From positions 1 through 40,578 of the forward strand of contig JASMMD010000011.1 of the NCBI GenBank assembly GCA_030748335.1: a stretch of DNA of 40,578 nt, given 5' to 3'. A program made the translations under genes and the position numbers. This DNA is from Candidatus Thalassarchaeum sp. (GTDB lineage Archaea; Thermoplasmatota; Poseidoniia; Poseidoniales; Thalassarchaeaceae). Every line of letters begins with the position of its first letter. Position 1 is the stretch's first letter. Below, piece after piece: positions 33,604-40,578 of the stretch. Below the pieces are notes generated by a model. It made no database searches. It was not told where the DNA came from and saw only the letters and a program-made list of their open reading frames with translations.

Positions 33604-34137
33604 TCACAGCGACATGTTTTCGAGGTGGTCGAGGCCGGCATCGGTGAGTACCACGAAGCGATTCTTCTCCGGTTGGTCCCCGGGGTACTCTAGAAGCGCC
33701 GAACCCCCTTCCAGCATTCTGTTGATGTACAGCGAGAGATTCCACTTCCCGACCTCGTCCTCGCCCCACTTCTCGCTCTGGACAATCAGCTTCTTGACCT
33801 CCCTCGGGGGAGTATCCGCTTCCTTTTCCACCGACCTGAGGTAGTGAATTGCAGCGAGTATGACATCGCTCTTCTTCTCGATGCTGCAGGTATCGATCAG
33901 GCGTCTGAAAGCCGAACCTCGCTCTGGGATGCCGGACTTCAGCGCCACTTCACGAGCGCGCCCTATGGCCTCCTGCCTAGCTTGACGTATCCTCGAGAGA
34001 GTCGACTGCCAGGTGTCCTGCTTGGTGATGTTGAGCCACGCGTCGTCGACTTCCCTAGCCGAGCCCGCGAGGTCAATCTCCTCGGTTCCTGCCTTGATGT
34101 AGATTCTGCCCACGCCGCTGCTGCCGACCTCAGCCAT
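33604..34137 (-). CDS. Unknown protein with probable C-terminal winged helix
   Basis: 177 residues. The first 60 contain a short beta region (GRIYIKAGTEEIDLAG) and a charged helix (TLSRIRQARQEAIGRARE). The last 90 alternate helices and strands, including INRMLEGGSALLEYP and FVVLTDAGLDHLENM, which look like the recognition helix and wing of a winged helix ending in a TxxGxxxLE motif typical of archaeal transcription regulators. No family recognised for the whole. It starts at ATG 34137, about 25-30 bases after a TATA-like AAATTAAC flanked by an inverted repeat, hinting at self-regulation. Operon partner of the pentapeptide-repeat gene nine bases downstream. Confidence 0.55.
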   Translation of the reverse strand: MAEVGSSGVGRIYIKAGTEEIDLAGSAREVDDAWLNITKQDTWQSTLSRIRQARQEAIGRAREVALKSGIPERGSAFRRLIDTCSIEKKSDVILAAIHYLRSVEKEADTPPREVKKLIVQSEKWGEDEVGKWNLSLYINRMLEGGSALLEYPGDQPEKNRFVVLTDAGLDHLENMSL

Positions 34138-34146
34138 AGGACTCGC

Positions 34147-34179
34147 AACGCTTCATCGGTGTTAATTTGTCGCAGCGTT
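34147..34179 (-). promoter_or_regulatory. TATA-like box flanked by an inverted repeat
   Basis: AACGCT (34147-34152) and AGCGTT (34174-34179) form a perfect six-base inverted repeat 21 bases apart. Between them is GTTAATTTG (34161-34169), which on the minus strand is a TATA-like AAATTAAC about 25-30 bases before the start of the unknown protein at 34137. The arrangement fits a repressor site across a promoter; this is inference. Confidence 0.4.
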
Positions 34180-34265
34180 CCTTTACAGTGAGAACCGCCA
34201 ATCAAGAGGAATCCGGGCCTCTCCCAATCGTGGGATTCAATAATCCTCGGTGGGGGGGCAGTACA

Positions 34266-35036
34266 ATGGACGAGTACACGAGCGGTGCCTACCCCCTCGT
34301 ACTGCATGCCGATGCAGACCCTAGTCGCTTGGGTGGTACCGCCATCTGTGGGTTCTCAACCGTGGGCTCAGTTGGGGTCATAGCCACCTCACATCTCATC
34401 CAGACTCTGGAACTCAGCCCCATGGGGACCGTGATGCACCCCAAGTTCCCGGCAATCGCACTGATTCACGACGCAGTGCCCAAGCACCCGGTTAGGGTGT
34501 ATCAGGGCGACGGCCTCGGCGTGTTCACCGCCGAGATACAGTTCCCCAGCGAGAACGACGTCTACTTCGGCGAGACCGTCATGGAGTGGTTCACCAAGGG
34601 CGGTTTCGACCGGCTCATCGTGATTGACGGTGTGGTCAGCAACGATCTCGGCATCAAAGAGGACAGCGATTTGTGGGGGGTCGCGTCAACCCGTATGAGT
34701 CGCAACCAACTCGATGATGCTGGCATCCAGCAGATCCAGCAGGGAATTGTCTCCGGCATCGCCGGCTATCTAATTGCAGAGGGCGAGCGCAGGGGGCTCG
34801 ACGTAACCGCCCTGCTGGCCGAGTGCAATCCCATGTACCCCGACGCGAGAGCCGCTCTCATAGCGGTGGAGGGGCTGAGCGAGCTGATGGATTACGAAAT
34901 ACCAGTGCAGGGGCTGCTCGACGACGCTCGGAACATTGAGGAGAGGGTCAGGGAGGCGTTTGAGAGGGCCCAGGCGATGGCTCTACCGGCGCCCGACTCG
35001 GAAGATGACGATGACGACGTCCCAATGGTCTTCTGA
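34266..35036 (+). CDS. Second PAC2-family protein (proteasome assembly chaperone-like)
   Basis: A 256-residue paralogue of the PAC2 protein encoded at 28221-29021. Shared landmarks include AICGFSTVGSVGVIATSHLI, MHPKFPAIALIHD, and SGIAGYLIAEGERRGLDVTALLAE. It differs at the C-terminus, which is very acidic (EDDDDDVPMVF) and lacks the tyrosine of a HbYX tail. The pair may act together, as PAC-type chaperones often work as heterodimers; that is inference. ATG at 34266 is preferred over a frame extending to 34167. The TATA-like CAATAATC at 34237-34244, inside a GGATT-CAAT-AATCC repeat, stands about 25 bases upstream. It abuts the convergent nfuA gene without spacing. Confidence 0.83.
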   Translation: MDEYTSGAYPLVLHADADPSRLGGTAICGFSTVGSVGVIATSHLIQTLELSPMGTVMHPKFPAIALIHDAVPKHPVRVYQGDGLGVFTAEIQFPSENDVYFGETVMEWFTKGGFDRLIVIDGVVSNDLGIKEDSDLWGVASTRMSRNQLDDAGIQQIQQGIVSGIAGYLIAEGERRGLDVTALLAECNPMYPDARAALIAVEGLSELMDYEIPVQGLLDDARNIEERVREAFERAQAMALPAPDSEDDDDDVPMVF

Positions 35037-35600
35037 CTAGTAGAACGGATTCGTCCCAGCCGCGTGATCGGTCGCGTCCACGACCTCGGAGACCCCGGGT
35101 ACGTTGTCCTTGATCATCACCTCGACGCCCTGCTTGAGTGTCACGTCCACCATTCCGCAGCCCTGACAGCCTCCACCGAACGCGATAATCGCCTTGCCAT
35201 CGTCCACTCCAATCAGGTCGACATGACCTCCGTGCGAGGCAACCACTGGATTCACCTCGTTGGCGATAATCTCGGCGACGGCCTTCGACAAATCATCCAC
35301 CCAGAGCGGGTTGGGGTTTTCGAAGCTGAAGCCACCTCCCATCAGGGTCTCCTTGTAGTCGATGGTGGCACCTTCGAGGTACTGAACACTCCTCGCTGCG
35401 ACGAGAACCCTCATTCCCTCTATCTCCAGATCGACGTCGTCGTCCTTACGGTCGTCCGAGCCAACGAATTGCAAGTCGTACTGGAAGCCGTTGGGACCCC
35501 GGCCGACGATCTCGACCCTGAGAAGCAAACCACTCGACTCATCTGCCTGCTCGGCGAACTGGTCTAGCATCTCTCGTGCTTTCGGGCTGATGCTCAGCAT
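35037..35600 (-). CDS. nfuA: NfuA-type Fe-S cluster carrier
   Basis: A 187-residue protein that would carry and deliver iron-sulfur clusters to apo-enzymes. It has the two-part NfuA layout: residues 1-95 resemble an A-type (IscA/HesB) carrier but lack its cysteines, and residues 105-187 are a NifU C-terminal domain with the CxxC motif (FGGGCQGCGMVDVTLKQGVE). The ATG at 35600 gives MLSISPKAREML, the usual A-type opening; a TTG at 35636 would add 12 residues. Fe-S clients in this window include MoaA and the Cas4-like nuclease. The degenerate N-terminal domain is normal for NfuA, where it serves as a targeting module. Confidence 0.88.
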   Translation of the reverse strand: MLSISPKAREMLDQFAEQADESSGLLLRVEIVGRGPNGFQYDLQFVGSDDRKDDDVDLEIEGMRVLVAARSVQYLEGATIDYKETLMGGGFSFENPNPLWVDDLSKAVAEIIANEVNPVVASHGGHVDLIGVDDGKAIIAFGGGCQGCGMVDVTLKQGVEVMIKDNVPGVSEVVDATDHAAGTNPFY

Positions 35601-35686
35601 TTCTCTCGTGACCGGCTCGTATTTCCCTCTTTTCAACCTGTCCGAGCGCAGGCAACCCTCATCACCGAGTCACGCCACGCCGAACC

Positions 35687-36697
35687 GTGTTTGATTCGGG
35701 TGTCGTGGACAACCTAGGCAGACCTCTCAGGGACCTGAGGATATCCGTCACGGACAGGTGCAACTTCAGGTGCAGGTACTGCATGCCCAGAGAACGCTTC
35801 GGCGAGGAGCACACCTTTCTCCCTCGCAGAGCTTACCTGTCGTTCGATGAGATTGAGAAGGTCGTACTCGCTTGCAAACCCCTCGGCCTTGAGAAGGTCA
35901 GGATTACCGGAGGTGAGCCGTTACTCCGCCCCGATCTGCCCGATCTGGTTTCTAGGCTGAGTGCTGCGGGGGTCGAAACGGCACTGACCACTAACGCCTC
36001 ACTTCTGTCAGGTCAGGCAGAGAGGCTTGCTGAGGCCGGGCTCGACAGAGTCACAGTGAGCCTCGATGCGCTCGACCCCAAGACCCACGCCCAGATGACG
36101 GACAGCAGCATCCCCGTGGAGGCCGTGCTGGACGGGATTGAGGCTGCGGTCCGAGCAAATCTATCTCCCGTCAAGGTCAACTGCGTGGTGCAGAGGGGCG
36201 TTAACGAAGGCGAGATTTCCCCTCTCGTCCGCAGGTTCAGGGGAACGGGGGTCACTGTTCGATTCATCGAGTACATGGACGTCGGGAGGACCAACGGCTG
36301 GCAGCTCGGACAGGTCGTTCCAACTGCAGACGTCATAGCGTACCTCAAGGAGGAATTCGAGTTGGAACCGGTCGATTCGCAAAGGCCCAGCGACGTCGCT
36401 AGTCGGTGGGCGCACTCCGATGGCTCGGGGGAGGTCGGATTCATTTCCTCGGTGAGCGAGCCATTCTGCGGCGACTGCGTGCGTGCGCGGCTGTCAGCTG
36501 ACGGTAGACTTCACACCTGCCTGTTCGCTTCCGGGGGACACGACCTCAGGGCCATCATCCAGAATGGGGCCGATGGAGAGGCTCTCAGCGATGCCATAGC
36601 AGCGATATGGTCGAGGCGAGATGATCGCTACAGCGAACTGCGCTCAAAGAGGACCGCGGTTTTGCCAAGGGTCGAGATGTCCTATATCGGAGGCTGA
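35687..36697 (+). CDS. moaA: GTP 3',8-cyclase MoaA (molybdenum cofactor biosynthesis)
   Basis: Radical SAM enzyme that converts GTP to 3',8-cyclo-GTP, the first step of molybdenum cofactor synthesis. The 336-residue protein has the SAM-cluster motif CNFRCRYC (Cys25, Cys29, Cys32), the GGEP motif in RITGGEPLLRP, the second-cluster cysteines in FCGDCVRARLS and HTCLF, and the conserved C-terminal Gly-Gly. Length is standard. The start GTG at 35687 yields VDNLGRPLRDLRISVTDRC; it lies 86 bases from the start of divergent nfuA, which could supply clusters. Its last 16 bases overlap the convergent trm1. No other moa genes are in the window. Confidence 0.95.
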   Translation: MFDSGVVDNLGRPLRDLRISVTDRCNFRCRYCMPRERFGEEHTFLPRRAYLSFDEIEKVVLACKPLGLEKVRITGGEPLLRPDLPDLVSRLSAAGVETALTTNASLLSGQAERLAEAGLDRVTVSLDALDPKTHAQMTDSSIPVEAVLDGIEAAVRANLSPVKVNCVVQRGVNEGEISPLVRRFRGTGVTVRFIEYMDVGRTNGWQLGQVVPTADVIAYLKEEFELEPVDSQRPSDVASRWAHSDGSGEVGFISSVSEPFCGDCVRARLSADGRLHTCLFASGGHDLRAIIQNGADGEALSDAIAAIWSRRDDRYSELRSKRTAVLPRVEMSYIGG

Positions 36698-38013
36698 AGG
36701 TTCAGAGCCGCTCTGGCAATCTCGACCCAAGGCGCATCTGTCCTGAATGCCGGCTTGCCATAATGCGCAACCGCCGCACGGCTCCCGGTCTCGCACAGCG
36801 CCGTCACCATCCCCGATGGACTGGGAGGCGAGCCCGAGCCGAGCCAACTCGCCAAATCGTCGACCAGAATCAAGTGTGGCGCGTCGATTACCTCCGCCTC
36901 TCCCGAGATGTGCCTGACGCTGCGAGCCACCCTCCTACGCTCTCGCTCGAAGTCCCTGTCCGACCAGCCTACCGGATCGTCCTCGACATCGCTGGGACCG
37001 CAAATCCCGAGCGCGCGCTCCTCAGTCATGGATGCCATGGCGTCACTTTGCCCGAGTGAACCGATCCACATCGGCCCTGACACCCGCTTGTCGGAACGGT
37101 CGATTGGATGGGTGAGGGGGAGCATGCAATGCATGGGTAGCGAATCCAACTCAGTGTCCGGATGCATCCCGGCTTGTATCGACGAGGAGACCTCCTCAAC
37201 GGTCGGGGAAGCCACCCTCCATCCGAGCGACTCCTCGACCTCGTTGGCCTTCTCCACGCTCCGTCGAACGCGTACCGAGACCCTGAGGTGGTGAGACTCC
37301 CAGACCGACAGGAGCGGTTCGATTGCACGCTCATGCCGAGCAGCCGTCCTAGCTACCGTCGCCAGCAGCACCCTGAGGCCGGAGTCATGAGCTAGGCCAT
37401 CGGTCCTCACACGAGCACCGTAGCGGCGCAGTAAAGCGCTTTTCGAAGAGCCGGTGAGAGCCGCGCTATCGGTCGCGCTAATCTCGGCCACGCCCCTCTT
37501 GGCGAGGGACTGGATGGCGGTGTCAAGGAATGGGAGCGGGGACCCATACGGATCGATGTCGACCCAGTGCCGGCCATGTTCCAGCACGCTCTTGCGTAGG
37601 TCGCCCAGATGAGGCAACAACTCGCCCTCGCCGTGCTCAGGCGGGAACTCCTCGTGGCAGCGCATTGCCCATTCGAGCGCCACTGGGTCCATGTCACCCA
37701 TCGTCGCACTGATTCTAGCCGCGCTCTGTGCAGGCAACTCGTTCAGCCAGCGCCTAGCCCGCAGTCCGCTTGCCGACAACCCATCCAAAGCGTAAATCGC
37801 CCCTTCTCCGAGCAGCCCAGCCTCTATGCAGTGTTGCAGCAACAGCACGCTGCGGGTACGATTTCCCGACATAGCGGGGTTGTGGAACACCGCACCCTGA
37901 CCCTTCGCAGCCGGCCCCGGTCCCGATTCACTAGGGTCTCGAGATAGCCTGCACAGGGTGCGACCCTCCCGGTGCAGCACTCCGGGCCAGTCCTCGAGCT
38001 CGGATGCAACCAT
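36682..38013 (-). CDS. trm1: tRNA (guanine-26 N2)-dimethyltransferase Trm1
   Basis: Uses S-adenosylmethionine to form N2,N2-dimethylguanosine at position 26 of tRNAs, a modification of archaea and eukaryotes. The 443-residue protein has the family signatures: VFHNPAMSGNRTRSVLLL, ALDGLSASGLRARRWLNE (SAM site), VDIDPYGSPLPFLDTAIQ and ISATDSAALTGSSKS. Length is slightly above the archaeal average of about 380-400. ATG at 38013 is the natural start. The 3' end overlaps moaA by 16 bases. It is 48 bases downstream of purM on the same strand and may share its transcript. Confidence 0.93.
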   Translation of the reverse strand: MVASELEDWPGVLHREGRTLCRLSRDPSESGPGPAAKGQGAVFHNPAMSGNRTRSVLLLQHCIEAGLLGEGAIYALDGLSASGLRARRWLNELPAQSAARISATMGDMDPVALEWAMRCHEEFPPEHGEGELLPHLGDLRKSVLEHGRHWVDIDPYGSPLPFLDTAIQSLAKRGVAEISATDSAALTGSSKSALLRRYGARVRTDGLAHDSGLRVLLATVARTAARHERAIEPLLSVWESHHLRVSVRVRRSVEKANEVEESLGWRVASPTVEEVSSSIQAGMHPDTELDSLPMHCMLPLTHPIDRSDKRVSGPMWIGSLGQSDAMASMTEERALGICGPSDVEDDPVGWSDRDFERERRRVARSVRHISGEAEVIDAPHLILVDDLASWLGSGSPPSPSGMVTALCETGSRAAVAHYGKPAFRTDAPWVEIARAALNLQPPI

Positions 38014-38061
38014 GCTGGCCCGAGATGATTATCCCACAAGGCATTGACGACGCGAGGCGCG

Positions 38062-39207
38062 CTAGTAGTGCTCGAAGACGACACTGGGGTCGGAGTGAGT
38101 GACTATTCTTCCGTTATCGTTCAGACTTCCGACTCTACGAGTCCCGGGAAGCCTCTGCGACAGCCATTCAGATACCGATTCGGCAGCGCTCTCAGAGACG
38201 GCCAGCACCATCCCCATCCCCATGTTGAAAGTCCGGTGCATCTCCCTGCTATCGACCGAGCCAACCTCGGCTATCCACGAGAACTCAGGATGCACTGGCA
38301 ACGGGTCGTCGATGTGCCAACCGAGACTGCCATGCAGCCTCAGCAGGTTCGAGAGACCGCCCCCGGTGATATGCACCATCGCCTTGAGGTTCCCGGAAGA
38401 GCATGGCCCATTGCCCTCCCGGCAAGCCAGTACCAAGTCAACGAGCGGATTAACGTAAATCCTAGTCGGATTGAGTAGGACCTCACTCAGGGAAATCTCG
38501 TCGGCACCCAACCATCTAGCTATCCGTCCGTCGTCATCCACATCGAATGGAGCAAACCCATCTAGAGATGCTCCGGATCGCTCAAGCACCGCTCTCACTA
38601 AGGTGTACCCGTTGGAGTGGATGCCGCTGCTTGGCAGACCGATCATGACATCCCCAGTCTCTAGTGCATCCCCTGTGATGGCGTGCCCTGCAGGGAACCA
38701 GCCGAGCGCCGTACCGGATAGGTCGAGTTCAGTCACGATGCCAGGCAGAGTCGCCGTCTCCCCTCCCGCTAGGGTTACTCTGGCCAGCCTGCATGCCTCA
38801 GCGAGCGAGGAACCCAGCGCCGAGTGAACCTCGGGGTCGGTCTCCGGAACCGCGATGTAGTCAACGAACGCTAGCGGTTCCGCGCCAACGCAGATGAGGT
38901 CGTTGACGTTCATGGCAACGCAGTCAATCCCAACACCTTGCAGCCATCCCGCCTGACTGGCCAACTGCAGTTTCGAGCCAACCCCGTCAGTCGCCAGCGC
39001 GAGCCTAGAATCACCGAACTCGATGATGCCCCCGAATCCCCCCGGCAGAGGGACAGGAGCGCCCCTCTCGCCGGGTGCCCTCACCGACGATCCCAGCGCT
39101 TCCACTAGGCTGGCTATCGCACGTCCCTCGGCATCGATGTCGACACCACTGGAAGCGTAGTCCATGGGCTCGTCTTCCACATTCGCACCGGATGAGTAGC
39201 ACCCCAT
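38062..39207 (-). CDS. purM: Phosphoribosylformylglycinamidine cyclo-ligase (AIR synthetase)
   Basis: Catalyses the ATP-dependent ring closure giving 5-aminoimidazole ribonucleotide in purine synthesis. About 381 residues. Hallmarks are MDYASSGVDIDAEGRAI near the start, LATDGVGSKLQLA (nucleotide site), CVAMNVNDLICVGAEPLAFVDY, GGETATLPG and SSGIHSNGYTLVR. The start is uncertain: ATG at 39207, after AGTGAGG, is preferred; ATGs at 39210 and 39165 are alternatives, and the frame runs on to 39348 through an A/T-rich promoter region that is unlikely to be coding. Usual family length is 330-350 residues. Divergent from the solute-binding lipoprotein. Confidence 0.93.
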   Translation of the reverse strand: MGCYSSGANVEDEPMDYASSGVDIDAEGRAIASLVEALGSSVRAPGERGAPVPLPGGFGGIIEFGDSRLALATDGVGSKLQLASQAGWLQGVGIDCVAMNVNDLICVGAEPLAFVDYIAVPETDPEVHSALGSSLAEACRLARVTLAGGETATLPGIVTELDLSGTALGWFPAGHAITGDALETGDVMIGLPSSGIHSNGYTLVRAVLERSGASLDGFAPFDVDDDGRIARWLGADEISLSEVLLNPTRIYVNPLVDLVLACREGNGPCSSGNLKAMVHITGGGLSNLLRLHGSLGWHIDDPLPVHPEFSWIAEVGSVDSREMHRTFNMGMGMVLAVSESAAESVSEWLSQRLPGTRRVGSLNDNGRIVTHSDPSVVFEHY

Positions 39208-39316
39208 CATCCTCACTATCGAGGATTTACTCACAATATGCCAAAAAACCGCATTACTGCAATAAATTGGCCGTTTATCGCCTAATCGGTTTACCTTTGG
39301 TAATACTCGCGAATCT

Positions 39317-39359
39317 CTATAACCGGTATACATCGTCGCGGGCGGCACTGGAGCGTGAG
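39317..39359 (+). promoter_or_regulatory. Promoter and ribosome-binding site of the solute-binding lipoprotein
   Basis: CTATAA (39317-39322) in an A/T-rich stretch is a TATA-like element placed to start a transcript near 39345. GGAGCGTGAG (39350-39359) is a ribosome-binding site seven bases before the ATG at 39367. The A/T-rich region from 39228 to 39325 also contains the likely promoter of divergent purM. Confidence 0.55.
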
Positions 39360-39366
39360 TTACGCT

Positions 39367-40578
39367 ATGAAAAACAACAGAAAAATAATTGCAATGATGC
39401 TTACCCTGAGTATGCTAGCGGCTGCGTTCGCTGGTTGCCTAGGGGGAGATGATGAGCCCGAGCCAGAGCCCGAATGGTCTCTGACCGCTGCTCCGGACGT
39501 CAACCCTGTGTGGGTTGAGTCTGGATGGGACCCCATTATCCCCAACCTGAATGCCGGCGAGATGTGCGAAGCTATCATCTCGGCGATGACGAAGACGGAC
39601 GAGCGCGACCAAGTTGTCGACTTCACCAGGGCCTACTACACAAGTAGCCAGGGTGTAATCGGTGGCTCCGGTGCCGCAGCTATCTCTGCCGTTGGCGACC
39701 TGAACATGGCGGGCACGACAATCGGACTACAGTCTGGGACAACCTCAGACCTGTACGCTGCCGATAATCTGGCCGCAGCCACAATCAGCGCTTACGAAGA
39801 CTTCCCGTCAGTTATCGCCGCTTTGAATAACGGCGACGTGGATTACGCCATGGGAGACGCACCTGTTCTGTCTCTAGAGGGCGACCTAATGGTCACCTTC
39901 TCGGACGAGAACTTCGGTCTAGCCGTCCGTGAGGACTCCGGAGAGCTTCAAGCTGCTCTGGATGTCGCTATCGGCGCTGTTGTCGCCTCCGGAGAGTACG
40001 ACGCCATTTACGGCGCTTGGTTCGACGGAGCTGTCACACTTGCTGATGACACAACGGCTGACACAGCTACAGCATACCCGACCCCCTCTGAGGGAAGCGA
40101 CCTGACCCAGGTCCTTGAGTCCGGAGATCTGAGGCTGTGCACTGACCCGTTCTACCCGCCGTTTGAGGCATACGACGCAGACGGTAATGTGGAAGGCTTC
40201 GACGCTGACATGGCTGACGCCATCGTCGACGAGATCGCAGCCCACTACATGGGAACGGAGAACCCGATGTTCCAGGCACCTGTCTCAGCGACCACCAAGA
40301 TTGGTCTGCTGAACCCGCTAACAGGCCCGATCGCGGTTTACGCACCACCCTTCACATGGGCTGCGCAGGCCGCGATTGATGACCTGAACGCGGCTGGCGG
40401 AAACTTCGAACTGGTCGAGGCCGACTCTGGCTGCAGCGGCGATGTCGCTTCTGGAGCCGCCCAGTCCCTAGTGGACGCGGGCGTTGTCGGTGTCGCAGGA
40501 GCTGCCTGCTCCGGCGCCTCAATGGCTGCTAACGCGGTCCTGAACGCTGCTGGTGTTGTGCAGGTCTCGTACGCGAGC
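39367..40578 (+). CDS. Solute-binding lipoprotein with rearranged SBP type-3 and type-1 domains, 3' truncated by window edge
   Basis: 404 residues before the window ends; no stop is reached. A signal peptide with lipobox AFAGC puts the lipid anchor on Cys24. Residues 50-222 match an amino-acid-binding SBP family 3 domain from its middle to its end (WDPIIPNLNAGEMCEAIISAM, DERDQVVDFTRAYY, GTTIGLQSGTTSD, GELQAALDVAI). Residues 246-296 then match the missing beginning of such a domain (LESGDLRLCTDPFYPPFE, VEGFDADMADAI). From residue 308 a periplasmic-binding type-1 (LivK-like, family 6) domain starts (TKIGLLNPLTGPIA) and is cut off. So the type-3 domain is either circularly permuted or repeated with the type-1 domain inserted. 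It should bind amino acids or peptides for an ABC importer. Assembly error cannot be excluded. Confidence 0.85.
   Translation, partial: MKNNRKIIAMMLTLSMLAAAFAGCLGGDDEPEPEPEWSLTAAPDVNPVWVESGWDPIIPNLNAGEMCEAIISAMTKTDERDQVVDFTRAYYTSSQGVIGGSGAAAISAVGDLNMAGTTIGLQSGTTSDLYAADNLAAATISAYEDFPSVIAALNNGDVDYAMGDAPVLSLEGDLMVTFSDENFGLAVREDSGELQAALDVAIGAVVASGEYDAIYGAWFDGAVTLADDTTADTATAYPTPSEGSDLTQVLESGDLRLCTDPFYPPFEAYDADGNVEGFDADMADAIVDEIAAHYMGTENPMFQAPVSATTKIGLLNPLTGPIAVYAPPFTWAAQAAIDDLNAAGGNFELVEADSGCSGDVASGAAQSLVDAGVVGVAGAACSGASMAANAVLNAAGVVQVSYAS

Noticed and set aside
39211-39348. N-terminal extension of the purM frame
   Set aside because: It covers an A/T-rich promoter region, and the translated part does not resemble any PurM N-terminus.

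Overview
The window reads as the genome of a planktonic marine archaeon of the Marine Group II type (Poseidoniales, Euryarchaeota). The evidence is archaeal: the ribosomal/RNA polymerase cluster L18e-L13-S9-RpoN, two PAC2 proteasome-assembly-type proteins, archaeal Trm1, tRNA genes with encoded CCA, and TATA-like boxes about 25 bases before start codons. The bacterial-looking parts fit the same group: a full fatty-acid beta-oxidation operon, an NAD-dependent DNA ligase, NfuA, and very large calcium-repeat surface proteins. Lineage is inferred from gene content; no database search was run.

Layout. 2-880 is the end of a DEAD-box RNA helicase. It converges on a small membrane-anchored protein with an elongation-factor domain-II fold (911-1246). 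1424-8500 is a plus-strand operon for fatty-acid degradation: thiolase, fused hydroxyacyl-CoA dehydrogenase/enoyl-CoA hydratase, acyl-CoA dehydrogenase, acyl-CoA-binding protein, a hotdog-fold protein and a nitronate monooxygenase-like flavoprotein. It is preceded by three spaced TATA-like repeats. 8480-11839 (minus) is a 1,119-residue protein of unknown role with a C-terminal PIN nuclease domain. 11950-16142 holds a small membrane protein, a DHH phosphoesterase, a Nudix hydrolase, a cobalamin adenosyltransferase with two unknown partners, and RlmH.

16285-24249 is one giant secreted or membrane-anchored protein: Asp-rich thrombospondin type-3 repeats, an embedded type-1 copper domain, a long beta-sandwich region, one membrane helix and a cytosolic DUF4129-like tail. 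24367-25865 is the ribosomal/RpoN operon, followed by tRNA-Pro(GGG) and LigA. 28221-32480 carries a PAC2 protein ending in a HbYX-like tripeptide, a Cas4/AddB-like Fe-S nuclease facing a DnaQ-like exonuclease, a PKD lipoprotein and a small unknown protein. Two near-identical tRNA-Arg genes follow (GCG and CCG). 32791-39207 holds a hotdog thioesterase, a pentapeptide-repeat protein with an unknown partner, a second PAC2 protein, NfuA, MoaA, Trm1 and PurM. The window ends inside a lipoprotein (39367 onward) whose solute-binding domains are in an unusual order.

Gene packing is extreme. Nine convergent gene pairs meet within 30 bases, and most touch or overlap. No stretch over 300 bases lacks a gene; the longest gaps (1247-1423, 16143-16284, 24250-24366, 34138-34265, 39208-39366) hold promoter-like or hairpin signals that are described separately.
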